The notes beneath the pieces were generated by a model, which saw only the letters and a program-made list of their open reading frames with translations, was not told the origin of the DNA and did not search any database. 64,000 nt of DNA. It comes from JBMNGO01 sp050949885. GTDB taxonomy: Bacteria; Bacillota; Syntrophomonadia; Syntrophomonadales; Syntrophomonadaceae. The position numbers and the translations under genes were made by a program. Of the stretch, positions 52,758 to 62,477 are shown piece by piece (position 1 is the first letter of the stretch; each line of letters begins with the position of its first letter). The stretch is from positions 124,001-188,000 of the forward strand of contig JBMNGO010000008.1 in the NCBI GenBank assembly GCA_050949885.1. Direction: 5' to 3'.

Positions 52758-54125
52758 CTAGTTGTCTAATGCCTGAATAGGAGCTGGAATCCGCCCCTGG
52801 CGGCTAATAAAACGGGCCGAGGAAAAGCTGCTGACTTTCATTATAGGAGCGCGGCCCAGCAATCCCCCGAATTCTACCCAGTCTCCTTCTTTTTTCCCGG
52901 GAGCAGGTATAATCCTCACTGCCGTAGTTTTTCGGTTGATCACACCAATGGCCGCTTCATCAGCAATAATAGCCGAAATAGTCTCTGCCGGCGTATCACC
53001 GGGAATTGCTATCATATCCAGCCCCACCGAGCAAACACAAGTCATGGCTTCCAGTTTTTCAATACTGAGAGCTCCAGCCACAACAGCATCAATCATTCCC
53101 GCATCTTCACTAACCGGAATAAAGGCACCGGACAATCCGCCGACAAATGAAGATGCCATGGCACCGCCTTTTTTTATGGCATCATTGAGCATGGCCAGGG
53201 CGGCAGTGGTACCGTGGGCGCCAACCTTTTCCAAACCCATCGACTCCAGGATATCCGCCACACTATCGCCCATGGCCGGAGTGGGAGCTAGAGAAAGATC
53301 CACAATCCCAAAGGGCACACCCAGGCGCTTGGATGCCACTCTACCTACCAACTCACCAGTTCGGGTAATTTTAAAGGCAGTATTTTTTATAACATTCGCC
53401 AGTTCTCCCAGGTCCATTTCGGGATGCTTTTTCACTATGTTGTGTACTACTCCGGGTCCACTTATACCGATATTAATAGTAGATTCAGGTTCTCCGGGTC
53501 CGTGAAACGCTCCAGCCATAAAGGGATTATCCTCTACCGCATTGCAGAATACCACCAGCTTGGCACATCCCAGCCCATCCCGTTGGGCAGTCATTTCTGC
53601 CGTTTTCTTGATAATCCCTCCCATTTGAAATACAGCGTCCATGTTAATTCCGGATTTGGTAGTGGCCAAATTCACACTGGAACAGACCCGTTCAGTCTCT
53701 GACAGGACTACAGGTATAGCCTCCAACAAGGACCGATCTCCCTGGGTAAAACCCTTATGCACCAGGGCGGAAAAGCCCCCCAGGAAATTGATGCCAATAT
53801 CTTCGGCTGCCTGATCTAAATGAATACCTATCTTGACCATATCCTCTTTAGATAATCCATCAGCCACCATGGCCACAGGAGTAATGGAAACCCTTTTATT
53901 AATGATGGGAATGCCATATTCCCTTTCAATTTCAGTTCCTACTGATACTAGTTTATGAGCGTACTTTTTTATTTTTTCCTTAATCTTGCGACCTGTTTTT
54001 TCACCGTCTTCTCCCCTGCAATCCTGGATATTAATACCCATAGTGATAGTGCGTATATCAAGGTTTTCTGTCTGCAACATTCTGACGGTTTCAAGGATTT
54101 CGTCTTTGCTCAGATTAAACCGCAC
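52758..54125 (-). CDS. PFL-family protein UPF0210
   Basis: A 455-residue protein similar in fold to pyruvate-formate-lyase-type barrels but of unknown activity. Typical stretches are RTITMGINIQDCRGEDGEKTG, GINFLGGFSALVHKGFT, NINIGISGPGVV-like TINIGISGPGVVHN, GIVDLSLAPTPAMGDSVADIL and GTTAALAMLNDAIKKGGAM. The companion ACT-domain protein is directly upstream (79 bp), a widely conserved pair in which the ACT protein may be the regulator. Confidence 0.9.
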   Translation of the reverse strand: MRFNLSKDEILETVRMLQTENLDIRTITMGINIQDCRGEDGEKTGRKIKEKIKKYAHKLVSVGTEIEREYGIPIINKRVSITPVAMVADGLSKEDMVKIGIHLDQAAEDIGINFLGGFSALVHKGFTQGDRSLLEAIPVVLSETERVCSSVNLATTKSGINMDAVFQMGGIIKKTAEMTAQRDGLGCAKLVVFCNAVEDNPFMAGAFHGPGEPESTINIGISGPGVVHNIVKKHPEMDLGELANVIKNTAFKITRTGELVGRVASKRLGVPFGIVDLSLAPTPAMGDSVADILESMGLEKVGAHGTTAALAMLNDAIKKGGAMASSFVGGLSGAFIPVSEDAGMIDAVVAGALSIEKLEAMTCVCSVGLDMIAIPGDTPAETISAIIADEAAIGVINRKTTAVRIIPAPGKKEGDWVEFGGLLGRAPIMKVSSFSSARFISRQGRIPAPIQALDN

Positions 54126-54204
54126 AATTTTTCCCTCCTAATTAATTATTCTCCAGAAAAACAACAGGGGATTCCATCCCCTGATACTATCAGAAAGTAT
54201 CCTC

Positions 54205-54486
54205 TTATATACGGTGCATAAAATTAAAGACATCTTCATGCTGTACGCTTATTTGTAAGCCCAATTCCCGGCCCTTTTCCTGCAAACGGTCGGTAAGCCC
54301 AGCAACATCCACAGTGCTTTGGGATGCGTCAACAACCATTATCATGGTAAAAAACCCCTGCAGTATAGTCTGGCTGATATCAAGAATGTTTACATTGGCA
54401 TCAGCCAGGATTACTGCAATAGCAGCAATTATTCCTACCCGGTCATGACCCAGTACAGTTATTATTAAACGTTTGCCCTCTTCCAT
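54205..54486 (-). CDS. ACT-domain protein UPF0237
   Basis: A 93-residue single ACT-domain protein (ITVLGHDRVGIIAAIAVILAD, then ILDISQTILQGFFTMIMVVD). Such small ACT proteins bind amino acids and are nearly always paired with the UPF0210 protein encoded next. The ATG is 13 bp after the ileS stop, so the ileS transcript probably continues through both. Confidence 0.9.
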   Translation of the reverse strand: MEEGKRLIITVLGHDRVGIIAAIAVILADANVNILDISQTILQGFFTMIMVVDASQSTVDVAGLTDRLQEKGRELGLQISVQHEDVFNFMHRI

Positions 54487-54499
54487 TTAGTAAACACCT

Positions 54500-57283
54500 C
54501 TAATTTTCAAGCTGTTCAATTACATGCCCACAGCGTTGGCATAATGTTGGTTTATTGGGATTAAGGCCTACTGAAGTATCAATAACCCAACAGCGTTCGC
54601 ATTTTTCTCCATCAGCCGGCTGTACCTTAACCCTTATTCCCTGGACCTCATCAAGGCTCAGGGCATCTACAGGAGCTTCTCTATCCTCTTTCAGCTCAAC
54701 ACTGGAGGTTATAAAGAACCGGTGCAAATCTTTTATGGATTCCAGCAGTTTAAACCATTCATCATCAGCGTATATGGTAACCGCAGCACCCAACGAGTGT
54801 CCAATAATCTTTTGGCTGCGGGCTTCTTCCAGGGCCTTGGTGACTACTTCCCTAACCTTTAATACTCTGTCAATTCTGGTTTCCAGATCAGAATTCAGGT
54901 ATTCGACTCTGGGCTCAGGCCATTCAAGGAGTTGAACACTTTGGGGCTGTTCGGGTCTTCTCATATGCTGCCAGATTTCTTCACTGGTATAGGCCAGGAT
55001 AGGTGTTAACATAACTACCAGGCTGTTTATCAGTTCATATAATACAGTCTGGGCCGCCCTTCTTTCTGGATCATCAGGCAAAGAGCAATACAGTTTATCC
55101 TTTAAGATATCAAAATAAATATTGCTCAGGTCCAGGGTACAGAAGTTATGCACAGAATGAAAAACTACATGGAACTCATATTTATCATATGCCCTTTTTA
55201 CTCTTTGCTGAAGCTTCTCCAGCTTGAGCAGGGCCCATTTATCCAGATCGGTCAGGTTTTCATAAGGAACCTTGTCCTTGGCTGGGTCAAAATCATACAA
55301 ATTGCCCAGGATAAAACGGCAGGTATTGCGAATTTTCCGGTACGCTTCAGCAGATTGCCTTATAATACTGTCGGAAACAGCCACATCACTGCGGTAATCA
55401 GCTGAAGAAACCCATAGCCGCAAGATATCTGCTCCCATTTCCTTAATCATTTTCAGAGGATCCACTACATTTCCCAGTGATTTGGACATCTTCCTACCCT
55501 GCTCATCCACCAGAAAACCATGGGTTAAAACCTGCCGGTAAGGCGGAACTCCCCGAACCGCCACTGAGGTGGACAAGGAGGAATTAAACCAACCCCGGTG
55601 CTGGTCACTTCCTTCCAGATACAAATCAGCAGGCCAGGATAAGTCGTCACGAGTTTCTAAAACGGCCATATGACTAGAACCGGAATCAAACCAGACATCC
55701 ATAATATCAGTCTCTTTTCGGAATGAGGTCCCCGAACATTCCGGGCATTTGTATCTATCGGGCATCAAGTAACCAACAGTTTCCATAAACCAGATATCAG
55801 ATCCATGCTCTGCAAAAAGGCTGCTGACGCGTTCAATGGTTGTTTCATCAATAATAGTGGATCCACAATCTTCGCAATAGAATATGGGAATGGGTACACC
55901 CCAGGTCCTCTGCCGGGAAATGCACCAATCTCCCCGGTCTCTAACCATATTGTAAATCCTGTCCCTTCCCCAGGCGGGAATCCACTCAACATTATCGATG
56001 CCTTTTAAAGCCTCCTGCCGGAAACCGTCAATGGAAGCAAACCACTGTTCAGTGGCCCTATAGATAATAGGGTTTTTACATCTCCAGCAATAAGGATACT
56101 GATGGCTGATATTACCTGTTTTGACCAGCATGTCCCTATTTTCGAGTTCTTCAATAATATGCTTATTAGCATCATGTACTGGCATACCGGCAAATTTTCC
56201 CGCTTGATCAGTAAAGCGCCCACTGTTGTCAACAGGTGACAATACTCCCAATCCGTACTCTTTGCCAACATAAAAATCATCTTCACCATGGCCGGGAGCA
56301 GTATGAACACAGCCGGTTCCAGCTTCCAGGGTTACATGTTCACCCAGAACCACCAGGGAATCCCGGGGGATGAACGGGTGCCTGCAAACCCCTCGATCCA
56401 GCAGTTCTCCAGGAAATTCTTTAACTATAGAATAGTCCAGCCAGCCTAGTTCCTTAGCAACATTGTCTAGCATACCCTTGGCTATAACGTATTGTTCGCC
56501 CGCTACTGCTACCAGAACATAGGTGAACTCCGGATGGAGAGCTACAGCCAGATTGGCCGGCAGAGTCCAGGGTGTAGTAGTCCAAATTATAATAAAAGCT
56601 CCTTGAGGAATTACCCCTTTTCCATCTTTTACGGGAAATTTTACATAAATGGAATAAGAAGTTTTGTCATTGTATTCGATCTCTGCTTCAGCCAGAGCTG
56701 TCTCACAATCAGCACACCAGTATACCGGCTTCAGTCCCTTATAAATATAGCCTTTCTTGGCCATCTCACCAAATACTTTGATTTGCACCGCCTCAAAAGC
56801 CGGTTTAAGGGTCAAATAGGGGTTATCCCAGTCTCCTCTCACTCCCAGTCTTTTGAACTGCTCCCTCTGCAGGTCTACGTATTTAAGGGCGTAGTCCCTA
56901 CAATGCTGCCGGAATTCCACTACATTGGTTTTATTCCGGTCCAGGCCCAAGTTTTTAATAGCCTGTTGTTCAATAGGCAGCCCATGGGTATCCCAACCCG
57001 GCACATAGGGCGAGTTATAACCGGTCATAGAGCGGAATTTAACTATTATGTCTTTTAAGACTTTATTTAATGTGTGCCCTAAATGAATGTTACCATTAGC
57101 ATAGGGAGGCCCATCATGGAGAATGAATAATGGTTTTCCCGCATTCTTTCTCTGCACCTCTTTATATAAATCTATTTTCTCCCAGAACTCTAGAATTTGG
57201 GGCTCCTTTTGAGGGAGACTGGCTCTCATGGGGAAATCCGTTTTTGGCAAATTAAGGGTTTGATCATATTTTCCTTTAGACAC
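54500..57283 (-). CDS. ileS: Isoleucyl-tRNA synthetase
   Basis: A 927-residue class Ia synthetase. The HIGH region is PPYANGNIHLGH (59-70), the editing-domain stretch TTTPWTLPANLAVA follows, the KMSKS loop is present in GRKMSKSLGNVVDP, and the C-terminal zinc finger has CERCWVID..CQRCGH. The length and the C-terminal zinc ribbon match the bacterial type. Controlled by the T-box leader upstream. nth lies beyond the leader. Confidence 0.98.
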   Translation of the reverse strand: MSKGKYDQTLNLPKTDFPMRASLPQKEPQILEFWEKIDLYKEVQRKNAGKPLFILHDGPPYANGNIHLGHTLNKVLKDIIVKFRSMTGYNSPYVPGWDTHGLPIEQQAIKNLGLDRNKTNVVEFRQHCRDYALKYVDLQREQFKRLGVRGDWDNPYLTLKPAFEAVQIKVFGEMAKKGYIYKGLKPVYWCADCETALAEAEIEYNDKTSYSIYVKFPVKDGKGVIPQGAFIIIWTTTPWTLPANLAVALHPEFTYVLVAVAGEQYVIAKGMLDNVAKELGWLDYSIVKEFPGELLDRGVCRHPFIPRDSLVVLGEHVTLEAGTGCVHTAPGHGEDDFYVGKEYGLGVLSPVDNSGRFTDQAGKFAGMPVHDANKHIIEELENRDMLVKTGNISHQYPYCWRCKNPIIYRATEQWFASIDGFRQEALKGIDNVEWIPAWGRDRIYNMVRDRGDWCISRQRTWGVPIPIFYCEDCGSTIIDETTIERVSSLFAEHGSDIWFMETVGYLMPDRYKCPECSGTSFRKETDIMDVWFDSGSSHMAVLETRDDLSWPADLYLEGSDQHRGWFNSSLSTSVAVRGVPPYRQVLTHGFLVDEQGRKMSKSLGNVVDPLKMIKEMGADILRLWVSSADYRSDVAVSDSIIRQSAEAYRKIRNTCRFILGNLYDFDPAKDKVPYENLTDLDKWALLKLEKLQQRVKRAYDKYEFHVVFHSVHNFCTLDLSNIYFDILKDKLYCSLPDDPERRAAQTVLYELINSLVVMLTPILAYTSEEIWQHMRRPEQPQSVQLLEWPEPRVEYLNSDLETRIDRVLKVREVVTKALEEARSQKIIGHSLGAAVTIYADDEWFKLLESIKDLHRFFITSSVELKEDREAPVDALSLDEVQGIRVKVQPADGEKCERCWVIDTSVGLNPNKPTLCQRCGHVIEQLEN

Positions 57284-57324
57284 TGGAAAAACACCTCACG
57301 TATAATTATATATAGTAATAATAA

Positions 57325-57600
57325 AACCCTTCATCCCAAGGGACGAAAGGCTACTTCCGCGGTACCACCCTACTAATACCTGGCCGCCGCCAGGCACCAC
57401 TCTTTGGCTTTATAACGCAAGCAACGTTCAAACCTACTGATCAAATAGCAGCGACTTTCGGAATGAAAGGCTCCCGGGTGATTTTCATCGCAAAAACAGC
57501 ATCCGGCTTTCACCAGCCCGGATTCGCTAAAGCTGCTAATTCCGACTACTGTCCCGTTCCCAGCCCTGCCTGGAGATATACTAATCCCCCTATATAGTTA
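57325..57600 (-). promoter_or_regulatory. T-box leader of ileS
   Basis: On the minus strand the leader has the T-box sequence AGGGTGGTACCGCGG (57371-57357), followed by the terminator hairpin CCTTTCGTCCC / GGGATGAAGG and TTTTATT (57350-57326). It spans about 275 bases, enough for stem I. An ATC in GAAAATCACC (57482-57480) is a candidate isoleucine specifier, not proven. Uncharged tRNA-Ile should promote readthrough. Confidence 0.95.
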
Positions 57601-57618
57601 ATCCCCAAATCGTAATAA

Positions 57619-57647
57619 ATTTTAGCATATAGAATGGAGCAAAACAA
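57619..57647 (-). promoter_or_regulatory. Likely promoter of the ileS T-box transcript
   Basis: On the minus strand TTGTTT, a 17-base spacer and TAAAAT (57624-57619) with an extended -10 (TGC just before) lie about 20 bp upstream of the T-box stem I. Confidence 0.5.
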
Positions 57648-57683
57648 CTATATACCAGGATTATTGCCACTATTTTGCAATAA

Positions 57684-58313
57684 CTAAACTTGGTTTTTTT
57701 CACAACAGTCCCTGAGAATGCAATTGGTGCAATCAGGTTTTCTGGCCCGGCACACCCTCCGGCCATGATGAATAAGCCAATGATGAAAGTTATTCCATTT
57801 TTCTTGTGGAATCAGGCCCTTCAGGCTGTCCTCGGTTTTTCGGGGTGAATTAGTTTTTACCAGTCCTATACGGTTAGCTACCCGGTGGACATGAGTATCT
57901 ACCCCTAAACCAGGCTGGTTAAATCCCACTGACCTTACCACATTAGCTGTTTTCCTGCCCACTCCGGGCAGCTGCAATAAATCATCAAATCCTGATGGTA
58001 CTTCCCCGTTAAATCTTTCCTGGATCATCCGAGCAGCCTCCTTGAGAAATTTTGCTTTACTCCGGTAAAGCCCCACCCCCTTTATCAACTCTTCCAGTTC
58101 CTCAATCCCTATATTAGCCATCTGGTAGGGGTTAGGACATTTCTGAAAAAGTCTGGGGGTTACCTTGTTCACCTGCTCATCAGTGGTTTGTGCAGACAGG
58201 ATTACCGCTATCAATAGCTGGAAAGTATTTGCGTAATGCAGCCTGGTGGCAGCATCCGGATATTCTTTCGCCAGTCGGATAATTATTTGCTTTATTTTTT
58301 TAGGAATAATCAT
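57684..58313 (-). CDS. nth: Endonuclease III
   Basis: A DNA glycosylase/AP lyase for oxidised pyrimidines. The 209 residues show the helix-hairpin-helix LPGVGRKTANVV with the catalytic Lys, the catalytic Asp in GVDTHVHRVANR, and the C-terminal [4Fe-4S] ligands CX6CX2CX5C from CRARKPDC, CILRDC. It stands alone and diverges from the acetate transporter gene. Confidence 0.97.
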   Translation of the reverse strand: MIIPKKIKQIIIRLAKEYPDAATRLHYANTFQLLIAVILSAQTTDEQVNKVTPRLFQKCPNPYQMANIGIEELEELIKGVGLYRSKAKFLKEAARMIQERFNGEVPSGFDDLLQLPGVGRKTANVVRSVGFNQPGLGVDTHVHRVANRIGLVKTNSPRKTEDSLKGLIPQEKWNNFHHWLIHHGRRVCRARKPDCTNCILRDCCEKNQV

Positions 58314-58460
58314 AATCTCTCCATTCAGTACTACCCAATAATGCCTAAAGCCAATCAGTTGTCAATATTTTCTAGAGGTTTTTGTTTTAATTTGTCGAAT
58401 TATGTTTCCGTATGGCTAACCTGCTTATCAGAAATTTTATTTAATGGAGGAGATGCTTGC

Positions 58461-59003
58461 ATGCATGTTGTCAATCCAGAGGCAATCGGGGTATTTGGAC
58501 TTCTTGTTACCGTCTGGTGTTTCGGCGCAGAACAACTCGGTTTAGGGGTAAGAGGCGGCGACCACCAAAAAATTGGACGCAGTCTTGCCTACATTGCCAT
58601 ACTGTTCGGGGGCTGTACCCAGTTGTTTACTGCCCTTTCCATGTATCTATTTAATGTAACCGGAAATTCGGAAATGAGTATTTATCTGGGAACCATTTTT
58701 GCCACTTTTGGTCTTTTCTGGATTCTGGTAGGCTGGTTTTTCTTACAAGGTGGAGATAAAAAACAAATAGCTCACTTTTTCCTGGGAATTGCCTTCATGA
58801 CATCCCTGTTTTTGTATAAAGCAATTCTTATCGGCGCCATCTTTCCACTCGGGGTTGTTTTGGCCCTGATTGTAGCTCTGACTGTTCTCCTGCCTTTCAA
58901 CTGGTATGGAGTAGCCCCCGGTTTGGCCAAGGTTTGCGGAGCAATTAATATATTAATTGGTCTGTGTTCACTGCCCCTGCTGCTTAAAGCGTTAGGATTA
59001 TAG
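58461..59003 (+). CDS. GPR1/FUN34/YaaH-type acetate uptake transporter
   Basis: A 180-residue integral membrane protein with about six helices. It opens MHVVNPEAIGVFGLLV, where the family has an NPaPLGL motif, and GNSEMSIYLGTIFATFGLFW resembles the GNTFG...SYGGFW stretch. Such proteins carry acetate or succinate with protons. ATGs farther upstream exist, but GGAGGAG stands 8 bases before ATG 58461. A terminator follows. Acetate transport would fit a fatty-acid or acetate-producing anaerobe. Confidence 0.75.
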   Translation: MHVVNPEAIGVFGLLVTVWCFGAEQLGLGVRGGDHQKIGRSLAYIAILFGGCTQLFTALSMYLFNVTGNSEMSIYLGTIFATFGLFWILVGWFFLQGGDKKQIAHFFLGIAFMTSLFLYKAILIGAIFPLGVVLALIVALTVLLPFNWYGVAPGLAKVCGAINILIGLCSLPLLLKALGL

Positions 59004-59032
59004 CAACAGGAAAAAGTCAATTGGTTAGCCAC

Positions 59033-59066
59033 AGCCCTGTTGCATACAACAGGGCTCCTCTTTTTT
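59033..59066 (+). terminator. Terminator of the acetate transporter gene
   Basis: AGCCCTGTTG and CAACAGGGCT form a perfect 10-bp stem with loop CATA, followed by CCTCTTTTTT. It lies 30 bp after the stop and just before the convergent ABC transporter gene. Confidence 0.88.
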
Positions 59067-59069
59067 AGC

Positions 59070-59792
59070 TTATAACACCTTGCTCAAAAAGGATTGGGTG
59101 CGGGGATTTTGCGGATTATCAAAAATATCCTTGGGAATTCCTTCCTCAACGATCATCCCTTCGTCCATAAATAAAACCCTATCCCCCACTTCCCGTGCGA
59201 ATCCCATTTCATGGGTTACTACTACCATTGTCATACCTTCATAAGCCAGATCCTTCATAACTGCCAGGACTTCTCCCACCATTTCTGGATCAAGGGCCGA
59301 GGTAGGCTCATCAAACAGCATCACCTTGGGTTTCATAGCCAATGCCCGAGCTATGGCTACTCTTTGTTTTTGCCCGCCCGACAGCTGCCCGGGGAATACA
59401 TGAGCTTTATCGACCAGTCCCACTTTTTTTAACAGCTCCATGGCAATATCGTAGGCTTCACTTACTGGCATCTTTTTGACTTTTATGGGCGCCATGGTTA
59501 TATTTTCAATAGTAGTTTTATGGGGGAAAAGATTGAATAATTGAAAAACCATTCCCACCTGTTCTCTAACTTTATTAATGTTAGTATGCTCTGAGGTGAT
59601 TTCCTGTCCATCCACAAATATTCTCCCAGAGTTTACAGGCTCCAACTGGTTGATACAACGCAAAAAGGTACTTTTACCCGATCCGCTGGGTCCGATTATA
59701 CAGACTACTTCCCTTGGTGCAATATGACAGCTTATTCCCTTTAACACTTTTAATGAACCAAAACTTTTGTGTACATCGAAAACTTTAATCAT
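59070..59792 (-). CDS. Polar amino acid ABC transporter ATP-binding protein (GlnQ-like)
   Basis: The ATPase that drives uptake by the permease and binding protein encoded upstream. The 240 residues show GPSGSGKST (Walker A), LSGGQKQRVAIARAL (signature), VMLFDEPTSALDPEM (Walker B) and the VVVTHEM switch. The ATG at 59792 overlaps the permease stop (ATGA). The SPVKVKK.. region and overall length match glutamine/polar-amino-acid systems; exact substrate not known. Confidence 0.93.
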   Translation of the reverse strand: MIKVFDVHKSFGSLKVLKGISCHIAPREVVCIIGPSGSGKSTFLRCINQLEPVNSGRIFVDGQEITSEHTNINKVREQVGMVFQLFNLFPHKTTIENITMAPIKVKKMPVSEAYDIAMELLKKVGLVDKAHVFPGQLSGGQKQRVAIARALAMKPKVMLFDEPTSALDPEMVGEVLAVMKDLAYEGMTMVVVTHEMGFAREVGDRVLFMDEGMIVEEGIPKDIFDNPQNPRTQSFLSKVL

Positions 59793-60499
59793 TCGGTGGC
59801 CAGTCTCCTTTCTACGTAATCCCCCAGTATGGAAAGAATCTTGGTCATTATTAGATAAATAACACAAACTGCACCCCAAATCCAGACTGCTTCGTAGGTT
59901 GTAGAATACAGGAGTTTTCCCCGGTGGGTCAGCTCTTCAGCAGCGATGACTGATACCAGAGAGGTGTCCTTTAACAACATTATGAATTCATTTATCATGG
60001 GTGGAATTACTATTTTAAAGGCCTGGGGCAGGATTACATACACCATGGCTTGACGGTTGGTCATGCCCAGAGAACGGGCAGCTTCCATCTGTCCTTTATC
60101 AACAGCCTGAATACCAGCCCGGATTATTTCAGCCACATAGGCGGCGCTATTTAATGAACAGGCAACAATGGCTGCTGTTACATTTCCAGTTATATTTAGC
60201 ATGGGCAATACTCCGAAATATAAGAAAAGTATCTGTACAAAAAGAGGTGTTCCCCGGAAAAAATCGATATAAGCTACAGCGATAAATCTCCCCAGCTTAA
60301 AACTGGACATTTTTAATAATGCCAGTATTAATCCCAGAATAAGACCAAAAGTAATAGATAATACAGTTATTTTAAGGGTCAAAAGGGCACCCACAAGAAA
60401 ATAGCTTTGATGGGTCCAAACAATTTCAAAACCGCGGATTTCCATTAGCCTGTCCCATAGGCCAATGCCAAATGTTGCGTTTATTGCTGTTAATAACAT
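59789..60499 (-). CDS. Polar amino acid ABC transporter permease
   Basis: A 236-residue HisM/GlnP-type permease with about five helices. The family hallmarks are SFKLGRFIAVAYIDFFRGTP, the EAA loop EAARSLGMTNRQAMVYVILPQA, and IPPMINEFIMLLKDTSLVS. It is the second gene of a three-gene operon; a hairpin lies between it and the binding-protein gene. Confidence 0.93.
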   Translation of the reverse strand: MLLTAINATFGIGLWDRLMEIRGFEIVWTHQSYFLVGALLTLKITVLSITFGLILGLILALLKMSSFKLGRFIAVAYIDFFRGTPLFVQILFLYFGVLPMLNITGNVTAAIVACSLNSAAYVAEIIRAGIQAVDKGQMEAARSLGMTNRQAMVYVILPQAFKIVIPPMINEFIMLLKDTSLVSVIAAEELTHRGKLLYSTTYEAVWIWGAVCVIYLIMTKILSILGDYVERRLATE

Positions 60500-60507
60500 G
60501 GGTTATT

Positions 60508-60545
60508 TGATCCTCCCCGAAACAAGCTAAAAGCGCGAGCAAATA
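60508..60545 (-). other. Hairpin between binding-protein and permease genes
   Basis: On the minus strand AAGCGCG and CGCGCTTTT pair around a 10-base loop. Partial termination or mRNA protection at this point is usual where a binding protein is needed in excess over its permease. Confidence 0.55.
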
Positions 60546-60579
60546 CCCGCGCTTGATCTACAAATCCCTTCAAGACCTT

Positions 60580-61380
60580 TTACTGTTGATCGCCAAACCA
60601 TTTTTTATATATTTCATCATATGTGCCATTTTCTTTTATTTTAGCCAGGCCTTCATTGATCAGGTTAAGAACTTCGGTATTACCTTTTTTAACACCTATT
60701 CCATACTGGTCATCAGCAGAGAAAAGCTCCCCAACCATTTTTATTTTGTCTTTTCCATCAGTTTCCATATAGTAATGGGTTACCGGAAAGTCATTAATAA
60801 CTGCATCTGCTCCGCCTTTTTCCAGTTCCATAAAAGCTTCCCCTATTCCATCAAATATCTTTATAGTTGTTGAAGAGTCTTCATCTTTTATTCTATTGGA
60901 AGCAGCTGCGCCAGTGGTGCCGACTTCAGCAGCCAAGGTTTTACCTCTCAGGTCTTCCAAGCTATTAATATCCTCATTATCTGCCCGTACAGCAATAATC
61001 AAACCAGCTGTGAAATAAGGATCGCTGAAATCTATTTTTTCAAGTCTTTGCGGGGTAATTGACTGGGCGGAAATGGTACAGTCAACATTTCCGGCCTCCA
61101 ATGCCGGGATTAACGCATCAAACCCTAGACTGTTGATTTCAATTTCATAGCCCTGTACCTCACCAATAGCCCTAATAAGGTCCATATCGAAGCCTATGTA
61201 GTCACCATTGGGGCCAACCATTTCAAAGGGCGGATATGTAGTTTGCGATCCGACAATCAGTTTGGGGTTTTTGTTTTCATTAGGCTGACTGCTTTTTTCA
61301 TCACCAGCACATCCCATACCAACACAAATCAGGCCCAGCATAAGCATCCCAATCAATAATAGCCTGGGCATTTTTTTCAT
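60580..61380 (-). CDS. Polar amino acid ABC transporter substrate-binding lipoprotein
   Basis: A 266-residue bacterial extracellular solute-binding protein, family 3. A signal peptide runs to a lipobox-like GMGC (C24). The mature part has LIVGSQTTYPPFEMVGPNGD, GFDMDLIRAIGE, CTISAQSITPQRLEKIDFSDPY and GTTGAAASNRIKDED, all typical of polar-amino-acid binders. The first gene of the operon, with AAGGAGTGAGCGG before the ATG. Confidence 0.93.
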   Translation of the reverse strand: MKKMPRLLLIGMLMLGLICVGMGCAGDEKSSQPNENKNPKLIVGSQTTYPPFEMVGPNGDYIGFDMDLIRAIGEVQGYEIEINSLGFDALIPALEAGNVDCTISAQSITPQRLEKIDFSDPYFTAGLIIAVRADNEDINSLEDLRGKTLAAEVGTTGAAASNRIKDEDSSTTIKIFDGIGEAFMELEKGGADAVINDFPVTHYYMETDGKDKIKMVGELFSADDQYGIGVKKGNTEVLNLINEGLAKIKENGTYDEIYKKWFGDQQ

Positions 61381-61429
61381 CCTCCGCTCACTCCTTTAAT
61401 GTGTTAAACTTCTAGTTCTTACTTAGACT

Positions 61430-61458
61430 ATTATAGAGTTTTATTACTAAATGAACAA
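61430..61458 (-). promoter_or_regulatory. Promoter of the amino acid ABC transporter operon
   Basis: On the minus strand TTGTTC (61458-61453), a 17-base spacer and a perfect TATAAT (61435-61430) lie 50-80 bp before the binding-protein ATG. The divergent EamA gene probably uses an extended -10 (TGCTATTAT) near 61539-61547. Confidence 0.6.
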
Positions 61459-61586
61459 CGTAAAAATAGTATTTAGTCATAAATGTTTTGGAACTTTTAT
61501 AGAACTTGCCACAAAACCAGGAAAAAGTATTAAGTTTATGCTATTATAGTTCGGTGATCTTGAAATAGCAGATTGGGGTAAGGGAT

Positions 61587-62477
61587 GTGCTAAGCATTAG
61601 TAAAAGAACTCAGGCCGAATTGAGCATGCTCTTCGTTGGTTTTGTGTGGGGAACAACCTTTGTTGTAGTAAAAAATGCCCTGGTTAATATTGGACCCTTT
61701 CTGTTCCTGGGGTTGCGCTTCATTATAGCCTTTCTATTTCTGGCTCTCTTGTCCTTTAACTCCATTAAAAAAGTTGACCGTAATACGGTTTTGTGCGGAT
61801 GCTTGCTCGGCTTTTTCCTCTTTTTGGGTTATTCTTTCCAAACCGTAGGTCTACAATATACTACATCATCAAATGCGGGCTTTATCACTGGTTTGAGTGT
61901 TATTCTGGTGCCTCTTATTTATTCTATCCTGCACCGGGCCCTGCCGCCGCTTTCTTCCATATTAACTGCGCTAATGGCAACGGTAGGTTTATACCTAATG
62001 TCTGTTGCTTCCTATTCCATTAAGCTGGCTTATGGGGATTTTTTGATTCTCCTATGTGCTTTCGGGTTTGCTTGGCATATTGTTTTGGTTGATTTGTACT
62101 CTTACCGTTTTAATGCCATTGCCATAACCGGAATGCAGGTTTTATTTGTAGGAGTCCTCTGCATTATTATTGGCCTGCTGGTAGAACCTTGGCCTCAGAA
62201 GTTTACCCTAGATCTTTGGGGAGCCGTTATTGTTACGGCTTTCTTTGCTACGGCCCTGGCTTTTTTACTGCAAAATGCCTTGCAGAAATACAGCACTCCC
62301 ACCCGCTTTGCAGTAATTCTCACCAGTGAACCGGTTTTTGCCGCAGTTGCCGGTAATTTGTGGGCCGATGAAATCCTATCCCCTAGAGCCCTGGTAGGAG
62401 CATCCCTCATCCTTATTGCCATGCTGATTGCCATATTGACGCAAAAAGAAAAGGATAAGCTTAGGGCTAATCCTTAG
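61587..62477 (+). CDS. EamA/DMT-family transporter
   Basis: A 296-residue membrane protein with ten predicted helices in two EamA repeats. LSMLFVGFVWGTTFVVVKNAL and the second-half TALAFLLQNALQKYSTPTRFAVILTSEPVFAAVAG are typical of drug/metabolite exporters. The substrate is unknown. The start is GTG 61587, with GGGGTAAGGGAT just before. Its stop shares bases with the stop of the convergent yggU-like gene. Confidence 0.88.
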   Translation: MLSISKRTQAELSMLFVGFVWGTTFVVVKNALVNIGPFLFLGLRFIIAFLFLALLSFNSIKKVDRNTVLCGCLLGFFLFLGYSFQTVGLQYTTSSNAGFITGLSVILVPLIYSILHRALPPLSSILTALMATVGLYLMSVASYSIKLAYGDFLILLCAFGFAWHIVLVDLYSYRFNAIAITGMQVLFVGVLCIIIGLLVEPWPQKFTLDLWGAVIVTAFFATALAFLLQNALQKYSTPTRFAVILTSEPVFAAVAGNLWADEILSPRALVGASLILIAMLIAILTQKEKDKLRANP

